Shown here: one piece after another, positions 31,841-42,266 of the stretch
Layout: each line of letters starts with the position of its first letter
How positions within the stretch are numbered: position 1 is the stretch's first letter
Assembly: GCA_963575745.1 (NCBI GenBank)
Contig: CAUYUJ010017782.1
Span: 680,013 to 744,012 of the forward strand
Direction of reading: 5' to 3'
Length of the DNA stretch: 64,000 nucleotides
Source of the DNA: Prorocentrum cordatum
Lineage: Eukaryota > Sar > Dinophyceae > Prorocentrales > Prorocentraceae
Made by a program: the position numbers and the translations under genes
The notes under the pieces: model-generated
Told to the model about the DNA's origin: nothing
Database searches by the model: none
The model's input: the letters and a program-made list of their open reading frames with translations, nothing else

Positions 31841-32395
31841 CAGCAGTTCGTCTGCGCGACTATTCCGATCCTGAGGGGCCGCCGGTGCGGGCGCGCCGCC
31901 CAGCCCCGTGCCGCCGCCTTTCCAGCCTCGCAGGCCCTTGGAGCGTGGCATGGCCTACTGCGCTCGCGGCGACTGGATGGGAGGTCGTTGGAGAGAAGGA
32001 AAGGTCAGCATGATGTTTCATATTGTCATCATCCCTTTGCCTCGTTCCTCTTCTGTCCCTTCGTCTCCGCCTCCTCGTCTCTTCCCCCCACCCCCCCCGG
32101 CCGATGTGGAGGTTGAGGCTGCCCGGGGCGGGGGGGGGGTCGCCTGTTCCGAGCCAATCGACAGGCGCGACATCACAGGTAATAAAAATGGCCGATGCCG
32201 AATGTTGTCGCTGGCGCCCTTCGGGGGGCTGGGCGCGCGCCAGCTCTGGGCGGCCTCGTTTGGGGCGTGCCAGCCCGTCCCCCGGAAAGCTCTCGGCGAA
32301 GCGCGCTTGAGGAAGGCAGGACCCTCCGCCCTGCGTCCCAGCTCCCGCCTCGCGCAGTTAGTGGTGGCAGGGGGGGCCTCCCGTCCTGTGCTCCA
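31841..32395. other. Unrecognised spacer
   Basis: No gene seen. 32,015-32,100 is pyrimidine-rich. A short G-run is near 32,131. Confidence 0.4.
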
Positions 32396-32690
32396 GCTGT
32401 GGGAACCTCGGCCAGTGACCTTCGGCGGCCTTCGGGGGCCTCCGAGAGGTCACCGACGACCGGCCGGGTTAACGTCACCACGCTGTGGGATTCAGCTGCG
32501 GGAACCTCCGGCTGGTGACCTTTGATGGGCCCCGGGGGCCTCCGGAAGGTCACCGACGACCAGCTGGGCTAACGTCGCCACGCTGCGGAAATCCAGCTGT
32601 GGTAACCTCTGACCGGTGACCTTCCGCGGCCTCCGGGGGCCTCTGGGAGGTCACCGATGACCGGCCGGGTAAATGTCACCACATTTTGAA
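32396..32690 (+). repeat. ~100-bp minisatellite with internal inverted repeat, three units
   Basis: Units start with GCTG(T/C)G at 32,396, 32,495 and 32,596. Each contains a GTGACCTT...AGGTCAC inverted pair spanning about 41 bp (clearest at 32,615-32,655) around GCGGCCTCCGGGGGCCTC, a hairpin candidate. Inverted relatives lie at 29.13 and 35.6 kb. Confidence 0.9.
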
Positions 32691-32811
32691 TCAGAGTGCG
32701 CATTGATAGGTCGTTGCCAATGCGCGCGTCACGCTGCAGCCGTCTCCGACACCAAGCGCGCTGCCGCCGCGCAGCGCTGACCCGCGCACCCCCAGCCAAC
32801 GCCGGCCACTA

Positions 32812-34184
32812 ATGGCCGCCGCCGCCGCGCCGCAGTGGCAGTCGCTCGACGCGCGCTCCTCGGACGGAGGCCTCGCCCAGTGTTTGGCGGCGTCGTGCGT
32901 CCGCGCCGACGTCGAGGCCATCCTCATCGGCACGGGCGCGAACGAGGAGGGCATGAGCAACTTGCAGGACCTTGTCGGGGCGTTCCGCCTCGCGACGTAC
33001 GAGACCCGCATCGAGAAGTGGATGCAGAATCGCTTTCCGGATATGCCCCGTCTTCGAGTCGAGACCTCGCGGTTCCGCATCGCCTGGTAGATTGCTTACG
33101 GCGCTCATGAAGCTTTGTCCATGGCGATGTCTTGCAGGGCTGGGAGGGCCCGCTCCTTCAGGGCGACAAGGACCGCATGGGCAGCGACTGGAAGAAGTCG
33201 CACGTGGGCCACGTCTTCGATAAACTCCTGCACCCTTGTGACGCACTCCAGAACCGGGTCTGGCGGGATTTCCGCTGGTGGCCCATGACAGTGCCAGAGA
33301 TCTCGAAGCTCAAGTCGTTGCTCGTTGACCGCGGCCACAGGAGGAAAGAGGATACCGTGTTGGCCCACAACGTCACGATCTCGCACGCGACCTCCCCTGA
33401 GTACAAGGCCACCGCCGTTGTGGACTACTACTGGGGGTTGCGCGCCCTGGCAAACGCGTGGGCGAAAGCGGGGAACTACTACGTTGCGTCCAAGGTGTCG
33501 AAGGACACGCAGGTGCTCACGATCGAGTACAGCCAGACCCTAGACTACGCGGACCGGGCCCTCCGCATTAGTTTGCGGACAGACTTGCCGGCGGACCAGC
33601 TGCTGGAGTGGCCGGAGAAAGAGGGCCGCATCGCGCGGGCGTGCATGGCCAAGGTGGTTTGCCAGCAGTGGCAGGCCGGCGAAGCCTTGGAGAAGGCTTT
33701 GGCCCAGACCTCCTCCGAGTGGACGGTTGTCAGTGGTCGCGAGGTGTTCGGGGTCAGCCAGTCTCTTGCTGACTGAGATTCTGGTCGGGATCGCAAGCGC
33801 CAGCCCCCTCCCCGTCGCGCCTCGGGCGCGCCGTCCGCGCGCGGCCTTCAGCCCCCGCCGCGCCGCTGGCAACCCATCGCCGGCGGCGGCGGAGCCGGCA
33901 AGGGAGGCAGCGGCGCTGGCAAGGGAGGCGCTGGCGCCGGCGGAGGGAAGCGCATTGCGGGGCCTTCTGACCCAGGGCTGGGCAATCAGTGCAGTCTCGG
34001 TGTCACGTCTACGCAGCTCCGAGATGGGACCAAGATTTGCCGTGCGTTCAACTCGAAGAAGGGATGCGTGCATGATTCGCGCTGCCCCACGTGGGGGGCG
34101 CACCGGTGCTCGTGCATCGTCAGGGAGGATGGCGCGGTGTGCGGCGCCAGGGACCACGGCGCCGCCGACCACAAGCGGCGGTGA
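32812..34184 (+). pseudogene. Second Gag-like protein with CCCH-type finger
   Basis: The start is chosen at ATG 32,812 (MAAAAAPQWQSLDAR), open to a TAG at 33,088-33,090. The signal then continues in another frame from about 33,132 to 34,184, broken only by TGA at 33,774-33,776. The core (VDYYWGLRALANAWAKAG, IEYSQTLDYADRALR) parallels element 1 Gag. A Gly/Ala-rich linker leads to KICRAFNSKKGC, a C-x8-C-x5-C-x5-H finger close to the CCCH type, then HRCSCIVREDGAVCGARDH. Such a protein would coat and select element RNA. The single shift and single stop suggest a younger decay than element 1. Confidence 0.75.
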
Positions 34185-34479
34185 CTAGGCCTCGAGCCTT
34201 GCCAGGGCCCGCGGGCCCTGACGAGGCGGCCCCAGAACTAACAGCCGCAGTTTTGACGCCGTGCGTGGGCGGCTCCGTCGCCCTCGCGCCGCCTGCTCCC
34301 ACTGCGTGGTCAAACTCTTCTTCGACTTCTGTCTATCCAGCAGCGCCGCCCTGCAGGGGCGGCGCCTTCGCCGGCCGCGCCCCCGCTGCTGCGACCAGCT
34401 GTGCCCGCCCAGATTGCCGCCGCGAAGCCGCTCAGCTGGCGCGGGCGCGGCGACGTGGCCCAAGCCCCGTGGGCAACCT

Positions 34480-35520
34480 GGTTTCCAGGGCTGACGCTCT
34501 GCCTGGACTTCGGCGCGGACGCGGGCCCCTCCTCTCGCGATGCTCGCGCTTGGTTGCAGGGCGACGGGGGTATTCGCCAGCCCCTCGGCCGATCCTGCTG
34601 CCGTGGTCGGCCATAGCTTCCCGAATTGCGTCCTCGACTCTTCCGGCGAGGATTTCTGCCCGCGCATGCTGGGGCCCATTCTGGACCGGCCGCTGGTGCA
34701 GACAATCTTGCTGCGCTTTCGTGTTGCAGATGCTCAGCCTCGGACCCTGCGCTGGGGTGGAGCGTGCGCGGCGCTGCAGGCCTTCCGCCGGCTGTGCGAC
34801 GGGGTCTCCGCGATGCCCAAGGTGCAGGCCTTGGGGGTGCAAGCTCCTGCTGTCGCGGACGCGGACCTGGCCGTCGACCTGGACATTATCTCGGACATCA
34901 TGGAGACTCCGCCGATGGCAGTGGCTGCGGGGTCGTTCGGTTACGTCGCGCAGTCTGCATTATTCTGGGCTCGCCGCGCGGACATGCCGTTCCAGTGGGC
35001 GCAGAGTGTCCCCTCTTAAGATTTCGCGTGGGATCCGCTCCGCGGTGCTGCCGGTGCCCCTGCGATCAGCTACGCGGGCGCCAAGCCTGTCCCAGCCGTG
35101 GCCCACGTAGCTGACGGATGCGGCCCTCCACGCAGACCCGAAGCACGGCATCCGGCAGTTGTGCCCATCGATCCCTCCCTTCTGGGAGGAGCGGTGGCGG
35201 CCCCACTCGCCGCAGGCGCCCCCCGAAGCGTCGCCTGGCGCGGGGGCGCGGCGGGGCGCTGACCATCGACGTTTTCCACCGGTCGCATACGAGGATTATG
35301 CTCTAGCTTGGGAGGGGACATCCTGGCGACAGTTCTCTCCGGCTGAGAGGCTGGATATGCTGGCGTATCCGTCGAACTACCTGGGCAACCCCTCCCTCCC
35401 GACGGTGGGCTTCGCGCAGATCGCCCAGCGGAAGCATCGCTTGATTGGCCTGTCCTGTCACCTTCCGTCGCTCTGCCTGGTGTTCACGCTCTTAGGGGCC
35501 TGCCTTCCAGCTGGGGCGTG
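34480..35520 (+). pseudogene. DNMT-like (C5 methyltransferase-type) domain downstream of Gag
   Basis: Frame 34,540-35,019 reads VVGHSFPNCVLDSSGEDFCP, FRRLCDGVSAMPKVQALGV, then PPMAVAAGSFGY and ALFWARRADM, which fit the motif VI-VIII part of C5 methyltransferases ('P..i.a..fG..R.R.fW'). The next frame (to about 35,520) reads LCPSIPPFWEERW, FSPAERLDMLAYPSNY and RKHRLIGLSCHLP, matching the C-terminal 'E-R-x-x-L-G-x-P-x-x-Y' and 'R-x-x-L-I-G-x-S-x-x-V-P' boxes, closest in style to DNMT3-type enzymes. Motif I and the catalytic PC motif are not identifiable. It follows the second Gag directly, so it was probably part of the same element. RT and RNase H are missing, and sequence turns into dispersed repeat at about 35,600. 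Confidence 0.6.
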
Positions 35521-35602
35521 CCCTCGGTGGCCCCGGCGCGGCGTGAGTTACGGCCCGGGCGAGGCGGCGCTCCGAACGCGCGTCCACCAAACGGTTTTTG
35601 AC

Positions 35603-35690
35603 GCTGGGGGCCCCGGGGGGCCGTGGAAGGTCACCGGCCGGACTGGGATGGGCCTCGCTCGCCTCTCCCATTCCGTTTTCTCCCCTCCCA
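35603..35690 (-). repeat. Dispersed GGTGACC-type repeat, copy R2
   Basis: Same order of words as R1 (29.13 kb), ending in CTCGCCTCTCCCATTCCGTT. It keeps only the right-hand GGTCACC arm. Confidence 0.75.
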
Positions 35691-35829
35691 CCTCCCCGCT
35701 TGCAGAGCTTGTGCAGGGGGGTTCGAGGGGCGGCGCCTGCGCGCCCGGGGTCCATGTCAGGCGTCCCGTTCTGTCCCCCCTGCCTGCGCGTTTGCCCGTG
35801 GCCCGGCATCCACGCACTCAGGTGGCCCA

Positions 35830-36440
35830 TTTCCTGGCCTTCCTGGAGGTCCTCTTGGAGGCCTCTTGGGCCGTCTTGGGCCAGCTTCGGCCATCTTGGT
35901 GGGCTCGTGGCCCGTCTGACGCCGTCGGAAGTCGTTTGGGGGCTTTTTCTGTGCCGACTTGGGGCCCTCTCGGGGTGCTCCAGGGCCGTCTTAGAGGCCG
36001 TCTTGGGCGTCTTGGAGGCCTCTTGGGTCGTCTTTGTGCCCTCTGGGGGCCGTCTTGGGGGCCTCTTGGGCAGTCCTGAGGCCATCTTGGAGGCCTCTTG
36101 GGCGCTGCGCGGGCGATCTTGGGGGCCTCTCGGGCCGTCTCGGGCCGTCGGAAAGCCGAAGAGGAGCAAATGCGAACAACCTTTAAAAACCTCAGGACAA
36201 TTAATGATTTTGGTCTCTTCGGGCCCTCCTGGAGGACCTTGGAGGCCTCTTGGGCCGTCTTGGAGGCCTCTGGGGGGCCTCTCGGGCCGTCTTCGGCCGT
36301 CTTGGATTCTTGGGCCGTATGGGAGGCTGTCTTGGGCCATCTTGGGCGGACTTGTGGGCCATCTTGGGCCGTATTGGAGGCCATCTTGGGCCAGCGTGGC
36401 CATCTTGGAGACCATCTTGGGCCATCTTGAGCCAAACATT
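35830..36440 (+). repeat. CTTGG-rich array 3 with unique tail
   Basis: CTTGG words every 10-12 bp. The tail 'gtcggaaagccgaagaggagcaaatg...aacctttaa...attaatgattttgg' begins at 36,146 and is followed by more array, as in array 2. Confidence 0.85.
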
Positions 36441-36525
36441 GGGAGAATTCCGGGCCTTTCGGGTGGTCGGCGGGACGGGCTGAAGCCCCGGGGGGAGTTC
36501 TTTTGGAAAAATAACCAAAACCGAC

Positions 36526-36612
36526 TGGGGGTGCGCGCGCGAAAATGTTGTGCCTATCGCGTCTTGTCGCTCCCTCCTCTGCCAAAAACCTTTTGGCTCT
36601 CCAGATCAACGG
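36526..36612 (+). repeat. Terminal repeat A1 of element 3
   Basis: 'TGGGGGTGCGCGCGCGA', 'ATCGCGTCTTGTCGCTCC' and 'CCTTTTGGCTCTCCAGATCA' are shared in order with A2. It lies 19 bp upstream of the ATG chosen for Gag. Confidence 0.9.
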
Positions 36613-36630
36613 GGGAGTTTGGCGGCGCGC

Positions 36631-38640
36631 ATGGTGGGCGCCGGGCTGGCCCATTGGCAGTGGGCGATCCTGGCTGCCCTCGCCGCGCTGCCCGAGGTGC
36701 GCGGGCTCGCGCCCGAGCCGAACGAGCCCGCGGAGGTCGGGCCCAGCGTGGGGGCGGTGGTGGCCTCGACGCTCGAGCGGCTGAGGGATCAGGGCCCGCC
36801 GCCCCCGCCGCGTGGACGGTGGCGCAGGCCGAGGGCCAGGAGGGCGGCCGAGGGTCTGTTGTCCCCGAGTGCCGCTGCGAGTGCGGCGACGCCGAGGCGG
36901 CCGCGGGCGGCTGGCTCGGGGCCTTGCTTGGGTTGCTGACGTTCGGGCTGCAGGCGCGCGCCTGGCTGCAGGGGCGTCGGGGGGGTGGCGCTGCTGCCGA
37001 GAGGCCCGAGAGGCGCGAGGCTGGTGCTGGAGACGGGGCGCGTCGGCACCGAAGAGGCTATATTGCTTAGGCTGCGGCCTGGGCAGGCAGTGGCGGTGAC
37101 GCACGGCGTGGATGCGCTCTGGCACGAGCGGCTGCTGGTGGGCACGAGCGCCGAGGAGCTGGGGGCGTCGCCTGGCTGGAGCTGGCGCGTCATCACGCCT
37201 GGCGGCGACGAGTGCGAAGATGCGCTGGATGGCAGCCAGCCCGGGCCGCATCGTCTCGCGACGCTTGCGGTCGATGGCAGCCCTCCGAGGGTGCTGCGCG
37301 GGAGGTTCTATCGGTTCGCGGAGTGCCCGACCGACGAGCTGCTGGTGCGCAGGGCGGTGGGGCACTATCGCATGCTGGCATGGGCTGGGGCCCCTCACCG
37401 CCCGCCCAAGGACTACGTGAACGGTGCTGGACAGGTGGTGCCGTGGCCTGACGAGGCCCGCCGTGAGATGGAGGCGGCAGTGGTGCCGCATGGCGGCGAC
37501 GGAGCCGGGGGGGGCGCGGAGGCCCCGCGGCCTTTTGGTCGGGTGCCGCCTGGCTGCTGCTGGATCGTGTTCGGGTTCGAGGCCCCGACGCCGTCGGGGC
37601 GATAGTGGGGCCGACAGATGGCGTGGGCGTCCCTGCGGGCTCCTGTGCGATGCTGAAGCAGCACGCCAGCGACTTGTACGTGAAGTGCTTGCTGGTGAGG
37701 AAGTCCGAGGTGGATGGCCGCCTTCGCGAGCTCCTCGACCTGGCGGCAGCAGCGGTGAGGCCCGCGGTGCACGAGAGCGACGCTGGCGGCGGCAAGGGCA
37801 CAGACGCGCCTGTCGCTGGGCGACCCGCCGCGGTCGCCGAGGACTGCCGTACCTTGTGGGTAGACTTCGATCCACGAGGCGAGCGGTTCAAAGTAGTGTG
37901 GAGACAGGTGTGCCTGGAGTCTCGCTCAGAGAAGTGGGGCGACGGACCCGCGCCTCGCTGCTGCGCTGGATGGACCAGAGTTTTCGCAACGGTGGCAACC
38001 CTAGGACCTGGCTGGCGGAGTTCTGCCGCGACCTTCGGATCGAGGGGTCTGACAGGATGTTCCGTGAGTTGCACAACTGATCGAGGTGGTCTACATCGGG
38101 GGTACCTACGACTAGCTGAAGATGCCAGCGTTGCAGATCTTCGAGCGCATCAGCCCACGGATCGCTGCGATCGTGGACGCCTACACCGGCTCGGGCACGC
38201 CGTCGTGGCGGATGGCTCGGCACTACGAGGGCGTCGTGGGGGTGCTCGACAGCGTGCCTCCTGCGCTCCGCCAGTGGGGCATCAGGAAGGCAAAGGGCGA
38301 GAACGAGTTGAATGCGGCCCGCACGCGCAACCTGAAGGGCGTGGGCGATGACGAAGATGATGGAGCTGGCGGCGGTGAAGGAGACAGGGCAGCGGCGGCA
38401 AGAACCCGGGGGGCCGTGGCCGTGGCTCCGCCCCGAAGCCATGGCGGCTCACGGGGGTTGGGAGAGCGCCCCCGACCCGGCCCCCGCGCGCGTGGGAGCA
38501 GGCCGCGCCGCCGCGTCCAGAGGCGTCAGGGACCTCTTCCCCTTGCCTTGCGAGGAGGTGCCCGAGCGCCCTGCCGGCCGGGGGGGGCGGAGGCTGCAGA
38601 GGTGGCGGCGCCGCCGCCGAGAGAGCGATTTTGTTGACAG
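36631..38640 (+). pseudogene. Element 3 Gag-like protein (frame-broken)
   Basis: The start is chosen at ATG 36,631 (MVGAGLAHWQWAIL), the first after repeat A1. Segments: 36,631-36,939; 36,985-37,605 (LWHERLLVGTSAEEL, GWSWRVITPGGDE); 37,605-37,960 with LWVDFDPRGERFKVVW and RQVCLES; 37,960-38,080 (GGNPRTWLAEFCRDLRI, DRMFRELHN); and about 38,080-38,400 (GGTYD-stop-LK, RISPRIAAIVDAY, GIRKAKGENELNAARTRN). The 'V-D-F-D-x-x-G-x-R-F-K-x-W-R' and 'GTYDQLN-like ... R-I-x-x-I-x-x-A-Y' signatures fit a Gag family I associate with dinoflagellate DIRS-like elements. At least three shifts and three stops are present. No zinc finger is seen. Confidence 0.6.
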
Positions 38641-39990
38641 CGCCGCGCAGGCGCTGAATTGGATGCATGTCTGCGGTCTCGGACACGTCGTCCAGGGGGA
38701 GCCCGACAACATGCGGCAGGATGTTCTCGAGTACGTGCATTGGCTGGCCCAGGGCGAGCAGCGCGCGTGCAGACATCTTGATGCACCGTCTACGCAAGTG
38801 GCCCTGCTGGAGTTGCTGCGCGGTCGATCCCTGTATGGGGCGGGGGCGACCAAGGACTCACTGGCTTCCTTCCAGCAAGGCCGACTGTCACTGCCAGAGT
38901 CGGTGGAGGGCTCCCCTCACATAGGCGATGTCTGCGGCAGGCGTGGCCTCTGCGTCTTGGAGCGGGAGGGCGAGCGCATGCTCGAGCCCGTTGCCGAGGT
39001 CGCGGCCGATCTCGAGCTCGACGGCGCTCGTTGCTACTGCGACCCCGCCTTGGTTAAGCACAAGACAGTGTACGTGACTTTTTTGAAGGACCTGATGCCC
39101 CGCGGGCTGCTCGACTGCACGCTCGAGCCGCTCGAGAACGCGGGCATCTTCTGCGTGTGGAAGAAAGGCCGTGGACGACAGCGACTTTTCCTAGACGCGA
39201 GGCGATCCAATCAGTGGTTCTGGCGGCCACCTAGCGTGGACCTAATCACCGCGGAGGGGCTCAGCAGCATCGAGTTCGATGTGGGCCCAGGCGAGGAGCT
39301 CGACGACGACCTGGTGACACGTCCTTGGCCGAGCGGCTCTCGGTGACGGTGGGCGTCGCCGACGTGAAGGACGCGTGTCACAGGTTGAGGATGCCGCCCT
39401 TCTTGCGGCGCTACTTCTGCTTCCCCTCTGTGCGCAGCGGCGCAGCCGGTCTGGCTGGCCAAGTCGTGGAGGGCACCGTGCTGACGGGTCCCCATGGGCT
39501 TCTCCTGGGGCCTGTTCTTCTACCAGGTGTCAGGAGGAGCTGGCTTGCGCTGTGCCGCCGCTCAGCCCCGATAGCCTCCTGCGCGACCGCGACGCGCGGG
39601 GGGCTCTTCGACGCTGCATCTACGTGGGCAACATGGGGATCGTGGGGGCGGAGTCGGAGCGCGTCAGGTCGACGCTCGACGGAGTGACCGAAGCCTTCAT
39701 GCAGAAGGGGCTGCTGGTGCACGAGCAGGCCATGACCTCGGGCGTGTCCGAGGTGATGGGCGTCGAGATCGACGGGCAGCTGATGCAGACCCGAGCCTCG
39801 GGAAAGCGCCGGCTGCGGGCGCGGCAGGCCATTGCAGGACTGCTGCAGCGCGGTCGCTGTTCGGGGGGCGCTCTGGAGGTCCTGCTGGGTCACCTGACGT
39901 TCCTGGCGATGGCTCGGCGTCCCGTTCTCTCTTGCTCTCACTCATGCTATGCTTTCGTTCAGAAAAGTATCTTGTCAGTGCGCGGTTGCG
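38348..39990 (+). pseudogene. Element 3 reverse transcriptase, catalytic Asp lost (YVGN)
   Basis: A 332-codon frame from ATG 38,348 to 39,346 holds the pre-RT and finger regions (TVYVTFLKDLMPRGLLDC, GIFCVWKKGRGRQRLFLDA, PPSVDLITAEGLSSIEF). The next frame carries motif A, VADVKDACHRL, with Asp at 39,361-39,363. A further shift gives motif B, PMGFSWGLFFYQ, near 39,492-39,527. A third frame has motif C as YVGNMG, where related copies have YVDN. GGC at 39,627-39,629 replaces a GAC codon, so polymerase activity would be lost. The thumb (LHVHEQ-like, VMGVEIDGQL, LRARQAIAGLL, VLLGHLTFLAMARR) follows to about 39,950. Confidence 0.8.
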
Positions 39991-39999
39991 GCCGAGCGT

Positions 40000-40650
40000 G
40001 ATCGAAGAGCTTCAAGTGTTTGCGGGCTTGATAGTTTCCTTGTGCAGCGACTGGGCTCGTCCATGGAATCAGCTTGTCGTCGCCTCGGATGCCTCCGAGT
40101 TTGGATATGGAGGGGCTGAGGCTTGGTGGCCATTGAAGCTTGTGCAGCAGACAGGTAGGAGTCGTGAGAGAGATAGGTTCCTGTTCCCTGAGGCTGTGAA
40201 TGCTCTTGGGGATCGAGGATGTCTGCGAGAAGTTGTCTAGGGGCGTGGTAGGTGGTGGTGGGGCCGCGGGACTCCGAGCGGCGCTCCCCGCTGTCGTCCA
40301 GGACGTGGGCCCCGGGTTTTTGGAGGTGCCCAGGGTCGGTCTGGATCCTGGGCTCTGGCGCCCGACTTTTTGGGGCCCCTGGCGTTGGAAACAGGGGGTC
40401 GTGCACCTCGAGGCTCGGGCTCTTGTGATCTTTGGTGTCATTCGGGCGTGACTTGCGCCAGCTTCTCTTAGTGAATAACGTGGCTGTATGTTTTGCTTTT
40501 GATCGATGCCGTGCCCGTGATTTTCTCCTGCTGAACCAAGTGCGCCGGTTCTGTAATTCCTGTCTGGCCAAGGATCTGTATGCAGTGGTGCGCTGGATAC
40601 CGTCGGAGCTAAACAGTGCCCACGGCCCTTCTCGAATTTGCGACCCGAAT
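40000..40650 (+). pseudogene. Element 3 RNase H, two catalytic Asp replaced
   Basis: WNQLVVASDASEFGYGG gives the first Asp (40,088-40,090) in a frame ending at 40,240. VVHLEARALV gives the Glu (40,410-40,412) in a second frame. LVNNVAVCFAFDRCRARDF and RWIPSELNSAHGPSR lie in a third. The second Asp is Asn (AAT at 40,474-40,476, from GAT) and the last is His (CAC at 40,621-40,623, from GAC), so two of four metal ligands are gone. Order and spacing of the boxes match the RNase H fused to RT in DIRS-order elements. Confidence 0.8.
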
Positions 40651-41229
40651 CGGGGGGTAGAGGTCATGTCCAGGGGGAGGGGCAGTTTCAAGGTTGATCG
40701 AGCCAGGGCCGACTCTCAAGAGTTGAGTTCGAATGGGGCTGAGGCTCCCACTCCTTCTTTGCTAACGGACCGTCCGTCACCACCTAGTCGCGTAACCATC
40801 TTGGCTCAAACTAGCGGGGCCCCGGCCCCTTCTGGCCTCGTGTGTGGTCCCGTTTCGATCCACCCCGAGTCCGCTCGAGCAGTTCGATGGCCGCTGGCTG
40901 GCGCCCAGACGCCCGATGAGGTGCAGGTTGCTGGCGGCGTTGCTTGCGGCCGAGCGGCCCGCGGCGACGGGGCCCGCCGCCCGCGAGCGCGTGCTGGGCC
41001 CCCCCGCGAAGGCGGGCGAGGAGCAGAAGCCGAGTCGAGGCCGGCTGCTGCCTGGGGCTTTTCTGCCGGGGGGCTGGGCGACGACGGCGGCGCGGGCTTC
41101 GCCGCCATCGTGGGGGGCGCTCGTGGAACACGGGCAGAGGCTCACCCGCCGTGCGGTCGCGCTCGGGCGTTGCAGTGCCGAGCAGCTCGAGCAGCGCTGG
41201 CGCCGCGTCCGAGGGCACCGCGCCGCCGG
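40651..41229 (+). other. Linker between RNase H and recombinase
   Basis: Mostly Ala/Arg/Gly-rich coding-like sequence with no recognised domain. It contains the spliced-leader-like 21-mer at 40,790-40,810. One frame is open from 40,432 to 41,427. Confidence 0.5.
40790..40810 (+). other. Dinoflagellate spliced-leader-like relic
   Basis: GCGTAACCATCTTGGCTCAA followed by A matches the last 21 nt of the dinoflagellate spliced leader at 17 of 21 positions, including an uninterrupted TTGGCTCAA. Retroposed, trans-spliced mRNAs leave such relics in dinoflagellate genomes. The site lies inside element 3, which is unexpected for a leader. Chance similarity cannot be excluded. Confidence 0.35.
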
Positions 41230-42225
41230 CAGGAGGCCGCGAGAGGGTGCTCTGGAGACGCCGCAAGCAGCGGGTGCTGGCCTATGTCGAGGAGGCCTGG
41301 GACACGCTCAGCGCGGACGCGAGTCTCCCGGAGCAGAAGGCGGTGCAGCGCCAGACTCGCAAGCAGTACCAGGCCGAACTGGACCGCTGGCAGGAGTTCG
41401 CAAGTCTCGGAGACCTCAAGCTCGTGAGCGACGAGAAGGTGGACGAGATGCTGGTTCGTTTCTTCGAGCGGGACTTCTTCCTGGGAGAACAGGCTCATCG
41501 CGGGACCAAGCTGCTCGCCGCGCTGATGCATGCGGAGCCGGGCTTCGGGCGGCGCGGCAGCCGCCGGGTGCCGCGGGCCTGGCGCGCCCTGAAGGGGTGG
41601 GGGCGGCTGGCGCCAGGGGCGATCGCGCCGGCCGGGGCCGCTTTGTCCTTGGGCGGGGATGGCCGACGAGATGGTGTCCCGAGGCGAGCCCCGCACGGCG
41701 CTGTTCGTCCTGCTCTCAGTAAGTACCTAATTGCCTCAGGCCGAGCTGCCTCCTGGCCCTGGGGCCAGAGAGCTTCTTGGCGCCAAAGCGGCCCGACGGT
41801 TATTGGAGCCTGCTGGCGCATCCCGCGCAGCGCGGGGTGCCCGACAAGATCGGGGAGTTCGACCGCTCGATGCTGCTGGACAGCAGTTGGCTTCAGTTCT
41901 TATCCCCTCTACTGCGTACCTTGTCATGGCAGGCGGAGGGGGGGGGGCGGTCTGGGGATTCGCGTATTGCGACTAGCTGAAGGTGTTCACGGAGTGTGCG
42001 AGGTCCCGGGGTGTCAGAGTGGTTCCGCATCAGACCAGACGCTCGGGGGCTTCGATCGATCGGGGGTCTCGAGCACGAACGTTGAGCGAAGTCAAACAGA
42101 GAGGGACTAGGCCGACAGCAGTGTGATGAGATACGAGACACGCGCGGCTTTGTCACAGCGAGCTGCGCCACAACAGAGACCTCAGCGAAAATTTCCAGGC
42201 ATGCGGGCGACACTTAGAGGACATT
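41230..42225 (+). pseudogene. Element 3 tyrosine recombinase (frame-broken, nucleophile codon present)
   Basis: The N-terminal helical region (KQRVLAYVEEAWDTLSADA, RQTRKQYQAELDRWQEFA, DEMLVRFFERDFFLGEQAHR) is open to about 41,660. The signal then shifts: LRPSCLLALGP supplies the first Arg (41,738-41,740), GYWSLLAHPAQRGVPDKIGEFD the Lys (41,846-41,848), and RVVPHQTRRSGASIDR the His and Arg of the HxxR box (42,028-42,039). EVKQRGTRPT has lost the usual Trp. One frame over, SSVMRYETRA carries the nucleophilic Tyr at 42,132-42,134. TAA at 41,728-41,730, TAG at 41,975 and TGATGA near 42,124 break the frames. Confidence 0.75.
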
Positions 42226-42266
42226 ATGCTGCGGGCCAAGGTGGTGATTCGATGCTCCTGTAGGCG

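Noticed and set aside
36426-36436. 11-nt minus-strand match to the end of the spliced leader
   Set aside because: It lies in CTTGG-rich array sequence and the match stops after 11 nt.
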